Below, one piece after another: positions 45,697-58,017 of a stretch of 64,000 bases of DNA. Below the pieces are notes generated by a model. The model was not told the DNA's origin. It made no database searches and saw only the letters and a list, made by a program, of their open reading frames with translations. Source of the DNA: Colletotrichum lupini (taxonomy: Eukaryota > Ascomycota > Sordariomycetes > Glomerellales > Glomerellaceae); contig NC_064675.1 in the NCBI RefSeq assembly GCF_023278565.1, forward strand, positions 2,914,001 to 2,978,000, given 5' to 3'. The translations under genes were made by a program, and so were the position numbers. The number at the start of each line of letters is the position of its first letter. Position 1 is the stretch's first letter.

Positions 45697-47970
45697 ATGC
45701 AATCCTCGCTGTCGCCCGAAGTCCCACCTCCCCCGGGGAGCACACACAGCACACACAGCAACGGGTCCCCGAACCCTCTGGCAATGGTGCCCGACTCCGA
45801 GTCACCAGCCGACCGCGACTCGCCAAACGCATCCTCCTCGGCGACCAGTGATTCTCGATCCCAAGGACAACAGCCTCCCGTCGTAGCGGTCCCCGCTGCA
45901 TGTCTCGCATGCGTAGGTCGCCCCTCCATGTCAGCTCAGGTCCCCCGTCGTCGTCTCTCACTGCTCCCCATTGGCTCCGGTGGAGACGGTGACGGCGAGA
46001 CGGGCACCACCCTCTTTGGCGTGAGAGTACCATCCCTAGCGAGGCCAAGACTGACCTCAATCTTATTCTGTGACAGCGCAGCAAGCATCTCAAATGCGAC
46101 GGCCAGAACCCGTGCTCGCGATGCCTGAGCTCCCAGTCCGAGTGCGTTTACGTCGCTTCTCGGCGCGGCTACAAGGGCCCGAGGAGGAATAACACCGCCA
46201 ATCCGAACAAGAGAGCGCGGTCTTCTTCCCCCACTTCCACCGTAGGTGTCGGCGACAATAGCTGTCCAATGCTACTTGGCGCAAACGGCACTTCAGTCCC
46301 CACGACGATGCAGAACGGAATGGCATTTAATACCCCGGGCGTCGTCCTTCCAGACACGCCCAGCACCACCTTTGCCGCGACGCCCAACTTTTCAAACCTC
46401 CAGCTCTACCGGTCTTTCGGTGCTGCCATCGGCTTCAACTCGACCCAGCTGGCCCTGGGTCAATCTCAGCCCGGTGTACCTGCGCAAGTCCCCGTGCCTA
46501 CCTTGGCTGAACGATGTCTCGACTCCTTTTATCACCATTTCCATGCCTCGCACCCATTTGCCTTACCCAAGGAATGGCTGCTCCGTATCATGAGAGACAC
46601 CAACGTGGAGCCTCTCCTGGCTGCCATTCGGTGGGTTGGAGCTCTCTTCCTCGATGTGGGACCTGCGCGGGCTGGCTTCCTGGATGAGGCCTTGCGTCTG
46701 GTCCAAGATCCAACGACTCGGAGGGATGGCTTCTTCGTGCAAGCCCAGATCCTCCTAATCGTAGGCCTCGACGGCAGCTGTGAGCAGGAAAAGGCCCGAA
46801 ATCTACTCGGTGACGCCGAGCGCATCGCTCTCGAACTTGGACTGAATACCCGTGAATATGCAACACAGTATGGGCGCGGTATCCCTGTGCTGGAGGAGAG
46901 CTGGCGCAGGACGTGGTGGGACTTGTTCGTTGTAGACGGCATGGTAGCTGGTGTACACCGCCAGACCAACTTCCTCCTGTTTGATGTCCCCGCCGATGCC
47001 GCCCTACCGTGTGAGGAGCACCAGTATTTGTCTGGAGTGAGTATTCCTTACTATCCTGGGTGACGGTCAAAGGCTAAGATTCTGAACTAGAGTATCCCGC
47101 CGCCCTTGACCCTGACGGACTTGGAAGACCAAGACTTTTCCGGGGACGACAGGCAATTCTCCTCGTTTGCGTATCGCATTCTCGCAGGGCGGAACCTCGG
47201 AAAGTTCATGCGCGTGCCACCAATATACGGTCCTGATGATGAGAATCTCTCGCGAATCGAGGCCCTTCTGACCAACTGGAGGCTTCACCTGCCGCTGTCC
47301 AAGAAGGACGCCCTGAACCAGAAGCTGCAGTCGGATGAGATGATTTTCCAGGCCAACATGATGACCAATGCGTACGTTTGAACGTCTGTGGTATGTGAGC
47401 ATTGTTGAACTGACGTGATGTAGGACATCCATCATGCTTCACCAACCCCACTCTCAGCTGGACTCCTCGCCAACACGATCTGTAACATCCTGCGCACCGC
47501 ACCGACCGGTTCCGTCTGGAGACTTGTTCAACTCGCACACGAACCACACGATTGCGTCGGCTGCCGAGATCAGCAAAATGATTACCCACCGCGTCCCTCT
47601 CCTCTCGCACACGCACTTCTTCACCTGCGTGGTGACGCTATCCTCGATCGTCCACTTGAGCAAGTGGGCGCTCTTCTTCATCCCCCATGACGACGACGAC
47701 CTGCGACAGCAGATTCGGCTCAACATTGGCGCACTCAACAAGCTCTCGGCGGTGTGGAAGGCGGCGGGCAACGCTTCAGGGCAGGTCAAGGGCGTCGCGC
47801 AGGAGATTTACCGGTCCAAGAAGGCGTCGCAGATCAACCCGACGTACTGGCAAGGTTTCACGCAGGACGAGGTGATGAACAGCATTGCGGCGGACGAGAC
47901 GATTATGAACGATATTGAGACTGGGTTGAGCGGGATACCAATGCCGCCTCTCGACAACCTCCCCAGCTAG
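45697..47970 (+). CDS. Zn2Cys6 transcription factor with fungal middle-homology domain, 667 aa
   Basis: Four exons: 45697-45912, 46077-47036, 47091-47371, 47424-47970; introns of 164, 54 and 52 nt with GT...AG ends. The first intron splits the zinc cluster after its second cysteine. The cluster is C69-x2-C72-x6-C79-x5-C85-x2-C88-x6-C95 (ACLAC then RSKHLKCDGQNPCSRC), followed by the linker YVASRRGYKGPRR. Residues from about 200 on (LAERCLDSFYHHFHASHPFALP, EESWRRTWWDLFVVDG) match the fungal-specific transcription factor domain. The N-terminus is Ser/Pro-rich and disordered. It would bind CGG-type sites as a dimer in the nucleus. The target genes are not indicated. The next gene downstream is an ABCG transporter on the same strand, 2.4 kb away, a possible but unproven target. 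Confidence 0.9.
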
Positions 47971-50393
47971 AGCCCGGGGAGGTCTTTTGTGCATACGAAG
48001 ATAGGATCGGATAGCGTGGCGTGATATGTGGCGATTTGTTGATTTGTTGGCGATATATACCAGCTCGGGAGGCGCGCCGAGCAGTGGAGGGCGTTTGAAA
48101 GGAGTTCTCCGTGAGAGACAAATCTGTCTTGTTTATATTGGCCTGAACGGCATATATCTCTGCTCAGAATATACACGCGGCGGCATGGACCGTCGTGGAA
48201 TTTTGAATATGATTCTAATCTATGACCTGGAAAGTATTGGAGCGCTTTTTGGGCTCCAGGATTAATTCCATGATTTGTGAGCAGGATTTTGTCATATTTC
48301 GAGCTTCCTGATAGCTCCTCAGCTCGAAAGTTCAATTCCAAAGATCTCTAAGCCCTCAAAAGCCCGTCGGGAAATCTCCAATCGCTAGATCCCACCGTCC
48401 CATTGAGATCCGCCACCTCTGAAGATCTAGCCATCGTCAGATTTCAGATCTCGAGTCAGCCAAGACTTGGTTGCCCCCGCTTTGTATGCACACTACTCCA
48501 GGCACCAGTTAATATTGTGATAATGCCTGTCCATAATGGAGATGTCGTAGCATTGAAGGATCGTGAAGAGCAAGGGTGGTGGTGTCCTACCCCGTTCTTT
48601 AAGCTAATCCCCATTCTTCTTTACGACGACGACACATCGCGACGTGGAGGATCGCGACGTGGAGTGGCAGACAGCCACACATTCGGACAACCTAAACTCA
48701 GCCCTCCGAGGCGGCGTCGAGAAATGAGACCCCTCCCTGAGATTCTCGACGAAACTCGTCCAATTGCCTCACGTGGCTTGGATGCAGCCACTCTATCTGT
48801 ATTGTAAAGGTAGCCAGCCGGTGCATGCACACCGTCTGCAGAGTAATACCTAAGCAGGTTGTCTCATTTTGTATGTCTGCGCTGTAATCCGAGTGTGTGC
48901 TGTCTCAATGCAAACTAGCGGAGCGCCAATCCAGATACCCGTCGCCACCCTTCTCGGCGTCCACTTAATTGCCTACTTTACCCACAGGTTTCCCGTCCGA
49001 ACTCTGCTCCAGCGCATCTTTCATCTCGGGGACCATTCGATGTTTCCCTATCCCCCGTCCTTGCTTGAGTTTTAGTCTTTTGTTTCCCACGCTTTCCCAC
49101 GCTATTGAAAGGCTACAGATTGGACCGTTTTGTTTTCGTGTTACCCTTCGGCTGTCGGCAGGAACCTCGTTTTTGTGTGTATGATTGTTTGGTGTCGAGG
49201 TAGCACGGGAGAGATGCGGGATGGGTGCAAACCGGCTGGCGGCAAGGCGGGAAGGGATGTCGGGGGGACCTACCGGTTGCCACATCTTCAGAGGCTCAGC
49301 TGAAAGAAGTCCTTGTCCCATTGTAGACGTCTCCCGCCTGCGTGTGAGATGGATACAACATGACATGTCACACCCACTCGGTGCGGCTTGGAGATAACCG
49401 GCCCCCACGGCTACCTCCTGCGAGATAGATGAAGTGTCCCCCCGTTGTAGGCAGCGTCTAAGGTTCCATCGGGGATTAATTTCGACGTCATTGCCATGAT
49501 TTCGCCAAGTGATACCCGCGTCGGTCGAGGTTTCCCAAAGGAGCCTTCGTACTTCTGGCGGCGTCGAACCCTTGCCGAACATACCGGTCCACCCTGCCCA
49601 GGCAACCTCTTTCGAGATTTCAACGGGGCTCTTGTAAGTGGAATCACATCTACCTATTGTGTTGTACATGCAGTACAGTAAACAATAAACGTGCCTGGAT
49701 GTTTATGTGGGCAAGGTACGGCTGCTGCACCCGTCGTTGCGCTGCATGGCTGTTCCAACCACAAGGTCCCTTATTGTGTAAGGTACCATCAACGCGTGTT
49801 GGCGCTGCACCCTTACCTCGGCGCATTCTTTTTTTTTTCCCACTGCTTATGGAACAGAGCCGGGGTATCTGTGGGTGTGGCATGGGAGCTAAAAGAGACG
49901 TCTTACATGATGGTCGCCGATTACTAGTGCGGCAGGAATGAAGCCTATTGTCTGGTTCAGCCTCAAACGGCCTGGCCGCACCCCGGTCTCCCGTTGCTTA
50001 CCTACCCACACCCTAGGTATCCGTACGCCATACCTTGCAACATGGAAGCAACACAAGCAGTGGATGCGGCGGCATGGCCGTCCCTGGCGAGCCTAGTAGG
50101 CTACATTTCTGGGCGGATGTCGGTTCCCCAGATAAGGATTTTGAAGGAGGAAGGAAGGGGTGGAGGGGAAGGATCGGATCTCATATAACACTTGCCTTCC
50201 TTCCTCCTTGTTTTACCGGTTGTATCATAGTTGTGTTTCATTATTACTCTGATATCTCAAGATTTTCTTACATTGTGGTGAATTGAACATTCGAGTTACA
50301 CGCACTTCCCCCCTTTAGATTCCCTGTTCGAGCATCGACTATCAACAGTTTCTCGGTGTAACATCACCAAGAAAGAAACAAGAACAGAACACC
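47971..50393. other. 2.4-kb intergenic stretch upstream of the ABC transporter
   Basis: Several short ORFs on both strands (for example 48965-49669 minus, 234 codons) lack domains, introns or good start context, and I see no gene. It contains CT-rich and poly-T tracts (around 49830) and should hold the transporter promoter. Confidence 0.5.
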
Positions 50394-52632
50394 ATGACGA
50401 TTCGAGATAGTGACGCCTCGGGTGCGAAGAAGGAGCACACCAACATGACACATGGCGACAACAACAGCTTCTTCGAGCACGACGTCGAGATGATGGGATC
50501 CGTAGACGCCCATCTGCTCAACACCACTGTCCAGAACATCTCGTGGGAGGGCACCGAGGTCACTGTCAAGGACAGGGTGACGAAGCAGCCCAAGAAGATT
50601 GTCGATCATGTCAACGGGATCGTGGAGGCGGGTACGTCTTGCAATTCCTTGTACTCTACTCACATGTCACATACCATACTCACACAACTTTCCAGGCGAG
50701 ATCTGCGCCCTCATGGGCCCCTCTGGCTGCGGCAAGACAACCCTCCTCAACGTTCTCGCAGGCCGCCCGACAAACGCCTCCTCGGTATCCGGCTCCGTCC
50801 TCGTCAACGGCGCGAAGCCCTCGCGCTCTCAGTTCCGCCAGATGAGCTGCTTCGTCGAGCAGGAGGACGCCCTCATCGGCTCCCTTACCGTCCGCGAGAC
50901 TCTCTTGTTCACCTCGCGCCTCTCCAGCACCTCCTCGCTGCCCGCCAGCGAGCGCCTCGCGCGCATCGACGGCTTGCTTAACGCTTTCGGCCTCAACGAG
51001 CAGGCCAACACCATCATTGGCACGCCGATCCGCAAGGGCATCTCGGGCGGGCAGAAGAGGCGTGTTGGCGTGGCGAGCCAGCTTATCACGAGTCCGAAGA
51101 TTATGTTTCTGGACGAGCCGACGAGCGGGTTGGATTCTGCGGCGAGCTTTGAGGTGATTAGTTACCTCAAGACGGTGGCCAAGCGGAGCAATGTAAGTCG
51201 AGTCGTCTGCCTCTAACTTGACTTCTACGAAAACCCTGAATACTAACACACCGACAGCTCATCGTCATCGCCTCCATCCACCAGCCCTCCACCTCAACCT
51301 TCAACCTCTTTGACAAGCTCCTCCTCCTCTCCGCCGGCAAGACGCACTACTTTGGCCCCGTCGACAACGTCGTCCCCTACTACGAGTCCCTCGGCATGCC
51401 CATCCCCACACAGGTGAACCCGGCCGAGCACGTGCTCGAGATGGTCAACACGGATTTCGTCAAAGACAAGCGCCAGGCGGCGCAGAGGCTCGAGGCGATG
51501 CACGAGGGCTGGGAGGAGTCGCGTCCGGCTAAGGAGCTGCGGGCCGCCATCGCCGACGCCGAGAAGAATAGCACCGCTTTCGAGGACGACCAGGCGGAGA
51601 AGAAGCCCGGCTTGCCGAGTCTCGCGCTGACGTTGCTGCATCGGAGCTTCATCAAGAGTTATCGGGATGTTGTGGCGTACGGGATCCGGTTTGCCATGTA
51701 CACTGGTGAGTTGCCATCTAGTTTGTGTGATTGTAAAGGAGGTGTGCTGACTAGGTCTAGGTCTGGCTATCATGATGGGCACGGTCTGGCTTCGCCTTTC
51801 GACTGACCAAGAGTCCATTATCCCCTTGACCAATGCCATTGTAAGTACACCTATAGTCCATATCAACTCTGATTCCCGGGCTTTACTGACCATCATACTA
51901 GTTCTTTGGCGGTGCCTTCATGAGCTTCATGGCAGTCGCCGCAGTCCCAAGCGTACGCAAACTCCCCTGCACTTTCGTATAACAGCAACTAACGAAAGCG
52001 GATGACAGTTCCTCGAAGACCGCGACCAATACGTGAAGGAGCACCAAAACGGCCTCTACGGCCCAACAGCCCTCCTCATCTCAAACTTCTTCATCGGCAT
52101 CCCCTACCTCTTCCTCATCGCCCTCATCTTCTCCGTAATCTCCTACTGGCTCTCCAACTTCCGCCCCTCAGCCACGGCCTTCTTCGTCTGGGTCCTCTGG
52201 CTCTTCCTCGACCTGCTCGCCGCCGAGTCCCTCGTCGTCTTCTTCGTCTCCCTCTTCCCCAGCTTCGTCATCAGCCTCGCCCTCGTGGCTTTCGCAAACG
52301 GCCTCTGGATGAGCGTAAACGGCTTCATGGTCTCTCCCACCATTCTCAACTCGTTCTACAAATATGTTTTCCACTACTGGGACTACCAAAAGTATGTCTT
52401 TGAGGGCATGATGCACAACGAGTTTGGGCACCGCACGTATACCTGCGGGAAAGGGTGCCAGTGCATGTACCAGACCCCGCTGGCGAGCGAGTGCAAGATT
52501 GCCGGGCAGGGCGTGCTCGATACGTACGGGTACACGGAGAACCACTTTGGCAGGGACGTGGGCATCATGCTCTCCATCGTCATCGGATACCGCATCGCGG
52601 CGTGGATCGTGTTGAAGATCAAGAAGAACTGA
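50394..52632 (+). CDS. ABCG-family half-size ABC transporter, 645 aa
   Basis: Six exons: 50394-50631, 50696-51192, 51258-51705, 51761-51840, 51902-51952, 52009-52632. All introns are 55-65 nt with GTANGT/GTGAGT donors, and the frame is kept across each. The nucleotide-binding domain comes first: Walker A GPSGCGKTT at 87-95, signature ISGGQKRR near 195, Walker B IMFLDEP near 216, then the His switch SIHQPS. A transmembrane domain of about six helices follows (LISNFFIGIPYLFLIALIF; FFVWVLWLFLDLLAAESLVV), with a cysteine-rich outer loop (YTCGKGCQCMYQ) before the last helix. NBD-TMD order and size identify a half transporter of the ABCG (White/PDR-related) group that must dimerise. The substrate is unknown; relatives export lipids, sterols or drugs at the plasma membrane. 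Its 3' end converges on the DNA polymerase gene 583 bp away. Confidence 0.93.
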
Positions 52633-53215
52633 GAAGGGTGCCCGCGCCGCTGGTCGGTCATCTCATGCCTCGTACAAGTGGTGTAAGGTCGGGAAGTGTA
52701 TGAATGGGGTTCGAGTCTGTCTGTCTTTTCCGCTGGTATAGTTGATCTTACACGGCTTGCAGAAGCCTGTGTCCTATAGTGTTTCTCTATGTCGGTCTTT
52801 AGATGAAGGGGGGAGCGTAATAATTTGTTTGTAGGGGTCATGGCGTCCATTTGGTTTAGACCGTTTGTATCACTTAATTTGCAAGTCTCAATAATTGAAA
52901 ATAAAATATAAAAAAATCCTTCGGGACAGTGACAAAGGAGTGAGTCGACTGAGAACGAACACACATACAGTATGGATATCGTGAGGTAAAAACGAATATG
53001 ATTGGTATCAGACGTCGCAAACGGAAACATTGCCGTCCCTCCATGTACAACTCAACGCCAGGACCCAACATCAAAACACCAACTCGCTTCTTCCCAGTCA
53101 AGCGAGCTCCCAACTTTTTAAAGACCACCGGCTTCTGGTAACATACATAGTCGACAGAGGTTGCCGTCCGGGGCATTTACAAACATCGTACAACACCATC
53201 ACCATCACCACTTTC
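52633..53215. other. convergent 3' intergenic region, 583 bp
   Basis: Lies between the stop codons of the transporter (plus) and the DNA polymerase (minus). It contains A-rich stretches (AAAATAAAATATAAAAAAAT near 52900) that could serve polyadenylation. Confidence 0.55.
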
Positions 53216-56200
53216 TCATCTTACACTATAGCTAGAGCTGGGCCCCGACCGGCCCACGCCCTTCTCCTTCTGCCACGTCGTCCACTTGCTCTTCCCATCG
53301 TACCGCGAGAACCTGTTCCCAATCGCGTCCGAGACCGTCATCGTGGGCACGAGCTTCGCGTCCGAATGGTACGGCAACACGCTGCGCTCCTTCTTGGCCC
53401 TAGGCAGCTTGGGCGTCATCATCTTCTCCTCCTGCGCCTTGAGCGCCGTCCTCCTGTCCTTGAGCACCTGGCTCAGCTCCGCCTCGCTGCTGGCGATCTG
53501 CGCCTTGAGGAAAAAGGTGTCGGCCGTCGTCCTGTCCTCGAGCGTGTCCATGACGGGCGTGCGAGGCGTGTACTCGATGCCGTCAAAGTTGGGCGCGTGA
53601 GAGGGGTCGGGCACGATGGCGGGGTCGAGACGGGCTTCGGGGCCCTTGGAGAGCAGCGTGGTGATGTCGAGACTCTCGCCGTGGGGGATCGGTGTCTTGT
53701 GGCTCGGCGTGATGCAGTCCATGTCGACCTCCTTGCGGAGGACATGGTCAATGTCAATGGCCGAGAAGTACGCCACCGACTGCGGCAGGTCGTTGATGCC
53801 CACTTGCTGGGAGAACATGGCCCTGGTCCAGACGTTGGCTACCTGCAGCGCCATCGCCGCACGGTACTTGTCATGGTTTTTCACGAGGTATCGGATCTCA
53901 TCGTGGACGGTGATGGCGAGGCGGGCATCGATATTGAACCGCCTAGTGAGATAGTCCATGCTGACGATGAGGAGGTGGAGGTAGTCGACTCCGGATGACT
54001 GGACGGCCCAGTTGATGCGCGACGTCAGGTAGCCGTTCTGGTTGATGAATCTGCGCATCAAGGCCTCCGTGATGCCGGCCCCCAGGACGAACGTCCGCGG
54101 CCGCTCCTGGGCCGCAAACTCCTCCAGCTTGTTGAACAAGAATGACTCAGTCCCGCCACGCCAGAACGGCCGCTTGCTGAGTACTGATCTGTTGGTTTTT
54201 GTACCCTTCGTCGTAGCGTACAGTTTTGACGCAGTCGCGTTTGTCTCCTGCTCGGACAGGTTGGGATTGAACTGTCTCAACAGCTGTCCGGCAAACTTGA
54301 GGCCCGCACCGTAGATACGGCCATAGTTGAAGACCTTGGCATCGTTCCTCGTGATGCCGAGAATACCTGCTGTCCGCGAGTGGAGATCTGTGCCGGCTGC
54401 TTTGGTGCCCTCAAGAGTCATGAACCCAATGGCGTTGCCACCATGCATTTTGAACGTTGCGTCTCCGACCAGACTCGCAATCCACAGCTCTTCCGAGTCA
54501 ACATCGGCACCGACGAAGCAGTAGCCCGGTGGTGCTTTCACCATCGACTTGAGCTCCGATCCGACTCTGTTCTTCTTCGCGTTACTTGCCGTGAGCCATG
54601 TGTTCTCCACGGCTCGTCTCGTAATGGTACCCATAGGTATGATTTGAGGCAAGATGTAGCCCTGGACTTCCTCGGCGCTCTTCTCCTTCTTGGAGCTCGC
54701 ATTCTCACCGTTGACCGACAGATCGTCTTCGTACACCACCATCTGTGACCTGATGCGATCCCGAGCACTGATCCAGTACGAACACGACGCATTCATTTCT
54801 AGTGCCTCCTTGGCGTATGCATACTCTGACGACAAGGTGCCCTTCTCAAAGTAGGAGAGATAGCTCTTGGCCATCGGGTTGACACATCGTGCCGTGGGCC
54901 CGTCCTTGTGGGGGAGCTTGAAAAAGATGCCCTCTTCTTTCAGTAGTGCCGCATCGGCGTCAGAGTCGGAGAAATCGCACTCAATCATTTGTTTCTGCGC
55001 GTAAGCCTCTGCTTCGTCAAAGGCCACTCTGAATGTCCAACCATACTTGTCCGACCAGAAAAGCGGGTGGTTATCCCACGATAGCTTGAGTAGGATAGGC
55101 GCGATACGTGTGCGTACAGAGATGGCAATGGGGGCATCGTTCTTCGGAAACAAGTCCTTGTACCATTTCGGCATGCCCGGCTTCTTTTGTCTCGCGGCTG
55201 GTCGTGGGGGATCATTCTTCTTCTTTCCCTTGACCATCTTGATCTCCTGGCCGGACCAGTCCAGCTGCTTCAACCATGGATCGTTCCCCCATTTCTCGGG
55301 GTCGTCCTTGATTGCTAGAGCCTGCTCAGTAAGCCCGATGAGACGCTCCTGAACGGCATCAGAAAGCTCTCGGTAGGTGGCCTCAGCATTGTTTATGTAA
55401 GCGTCCCACGTCTTGTTGACGGGTAAAATGACGGACGAAAGATGTCGCAGCGCCGCGAAGCTGACGGGATGAGGGCAAGTGTCCAAGAAGTTGGGGAACA
55501 CAATCTGGTACACCCTATGAGTGATGGCTACGTCTGCAGCGCAGTAGTCGAGGACGTTGTCTAGCTTGCTCAATACGCCGTCCCGGTCGAGGGAGCCGAA
55601 CTCGTCGCGAACGGCCTTGTCAATGTTGACGTCAAGGTGGAATTTGGCCACGTCGCGGAGTGAGTTGACCGAGCTTCGTTCCACCCACAACTCCTCCTCT
55701 TCTTGCCGTAAGGCACTGTTGCCTAGAAGTTCCGCAAGCTGGACGTCGTCTGTTTCGCTCGCGATTTTATCTCGTAATTCTCTACTCTTTTTGTGCTTCA
55801 TCCACGTCGGCCTCTGCTGCGAGCACATGCCGTTCACAGCAACGTGAAGTGACATGGTGTCCAGGAACGAGTTGCGAGTCTGCTTCACGTCGTACTCTTC
55901 TAGTATCCTCGCCCTGTCGTATCCAACATTGTGTCCTACTATTATACGCTCCTTGTTCGGGTCGCCCAACGGTATCAGGTGTCGATCAGACTCTGATTCG
56001 CCCAGAAGCCACGGGGACAGCCAGGCGTACCATGCCGTCGGGCTCGAGGCGCAAGCCATGACTGCAAACGAGCTTTCCTTCCACATGACTTCGGTATCAA
56101 AACAGAGCATCGACTCGTCGGGCGCATCGACCGCCTCAGTTCGGCCATCGGGATAGTATTTGGTCCAGCCACTCCGGCGAACCCATTTCCGCGGTTTTGG

Positions 56201-56725
56201 CGGTGCGCTCGCCCTCGCAAATTGTTTTGCAAAAGAGAGGTACGGCTCGGCAGAATCGACGGCCAGCTTGTAGAAGTGCTCGTCCAATGTGCGTCCTTGG
56301 AGCTCTGGTAAATCGAAGGCGATGGGGTCGCTATTGTCCGTGTTCTTGCCGAGTAAATCATGCCGGCGCAAATGATCTTTCGATAGTTCGATAAGTTCTG
56401 AAGGCGGCGGGGAGTTTCCATCGGGGAAGAGCTGTTTGTACACATGAGCACTGAGGTGCTGGACACCGATATCGTTGAAGCGCGCTTGCGACGGGACTGC
56501 AGATGTTAGCTAATGACCAGACATACATCTAGGCAGGCGCATGGTCGTACGAGCTAGGCTTTGTTGTGGTTCTGCAATGTCATTTGTCTTGGAGGCATCT
56601 GTAGCGATTGCGGATTGCCACCGAACGTGAGAGCGCCATGCTAGGCGACGGGAAGCATGGTGTCGAGCTAGGCGGACGAAGCTCGCAGTCGAACTCCTCA
56701 GTACATGGTTCGCAATCTCAACCAT
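53216..56725 (-). CDS. MIP1: mitochondrial DNA polymerase gamma catalytic subunit (MIP1-type), about 1,151 aa
   Basis: A family-A polymerase that replicates mitochondrial DNA. Exon 2 (53216-56496) holds nearly everything: 3'-5' exonuclease motif I FDTEV (Asp near 192), then polymerase motif A VGADVDSEE (near 723), motif B RNDAKVFNYGRIYGAG (near 775) and motif C VHDE (near 922). The fungal C-terminal extension follows. The conserved N-terminal RFNDIGVQHLS continues upstream of the first in-frame ATG of exon 2, so a 5' exon is needed. Exon 1 starts at 56725 (MVEIANHVLRSSTASFVRLA), an Arg/Ser-rich mitochondrial presequence. The acceptor is CTAACATCTGCAG at 56497. Two donors keep frame: GTACGA (intron 56497-56550, 54 nt) and GTATGT (56497-56526, only 30 nt). 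The 54-nt choice fits fungal intron sizes. The role in the nuclear-encoded mitochondrial replisome is from family knowledge. Confidence 0.93.
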
Positions 56726-58017
56726 CGCTGGATCGTCCTTGCAGCATGCCGCAGCGATTTTGGGTGCGTATTAGATGCGTATTGTCGATATATGGTTGCG
56801 CACCATGACCTGGATGCGAAGGAGAGGATGCGCGGAAGCTAAGAGGTGCGGCGCTGAATGAGCGACGAACAAGGAGCAAAGCGAAAACTCGAAAGTTGCC
56901 GTCACCATTTCGATAGGCGTCGCGATAGGGGGCGGAAGAGGGGCGCGTTAGCTTGGGTCCATGTGCTGCTGCAAGGATGGCAGCCAATCGGCATCGTTGG
57001 GATTGCCTGCTTTGCTCAGCTCACCTGGTCGCCCCCACCTTGCGAGCATTCAGGGTCTCCCGCCTGCCTGGGCCATGGGAAGCGACCTCAAAAGTGGAAT
57101 GTTCCAACCTTCGAAGACAGTTGGATTGCGTCTCATATCTCGTCTGTCATCCCGAAGGACACTGTCTTTTCAACCTATCACACATCTTAATTTACCATTA
57201 TTCGCACAATTAATCAGGATTCTTGTGCAGGATCAGCTACAGCACCTGGCCTCCATGCTTTGACACATTAAGACGAGTAGCGCAAGAGCAACTGCAACTA
57301 CACATAATTATATTCAAGTGAATTCTTGGATTTTAACATTATTTCTTGCAACTAGATTGGTGCATTCATCTGCCTACCACGTAAGCACATAAGATGAGGT
57401 ATGAAGCAGCGAAGTTAAATCATGATATCCATGGTCTACGCCTTGAGCTACCTGGGTATCGAATTGTCGGATTCCGAGGGCAGTCGCCGCCCGTCCTCCC
57501 CACTTTGGTCGGCACTGTGGGTCGATTACCTCCGGCCCGCTCCGGCAGTCATAATCCTCTTAACGGGGGTTTACTCTATCTTGGGCAGGCATGTCTCTAG
57601 TCCGTAAGGCTACATGGTAGGTAGTAAAATGAACCAGGCACAGTTCGTCCAAGCTGCTTGGAGAAGCATACACTTGGCACCTGTGCCGTGTGTTGCGCCC
57701 ACCTCGTGTCGGTGGGACAGAATTGGGGTCGGTGATGCCCGGTTCAAATGGCGGCATGGCGGCCACCTGTGTTGTGTCGCGCTTGCCGCACCAGTCTCAG
57801 GCCCTCAGCCAGTTTGGAACTGGTATCACTTTGCAGCGACGTATTACACCAATGAATGAGTGAAAACGCTGTGCGTGAGCTGCCCGACACTGGGCGACCG
57901 ACTGGCTGCATGTAGCCGTGTTGTGTAACGCCAGGACCGGCCTAGATCCCAAAGCAGAGGCAGACTGCCGGGGGCAAAGGTAGGGTCAATGTGATGTGTC
58001 AAGTAGTAGTTGATTCT
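56726..58017. other. 1.3-kb stretch upstream of the polymerase gene, no gene seen
   Basis: Normal composition to about 58000, then an abrupt change to AT-rich repeat. Short ORFs only. It should contain the polymerase promoter. Confidence 0.5.

Noticed and set aside
45434..46093. 219-codon minus-strand ORF
   Set aside because: Opposite the transcription factor's first exon; arginine- and cysteine-rich composition typical of a shadow frame.
48965..49669. 234-codon minus-strand ORF upstream of the ABC transporter
   Set aside because: No domain, unsupported start, lies in a promoter region.
50680..51249. 189-codon minus-strand ORF
   Set aside because: Antisense to the ABC transporter nucleotide-binding domain.
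51294..51896. 200-codon minus-strand ORF
   Set aside because: Antisense to ABC transporter exons 3-4 and spans their introns.
53030..53998. 322-codon plus-strand ORF
   Set aside because: Antisense shadow of the DNA polymerase gamma C-terminus, Arg/Leu/His-rich with no domain.
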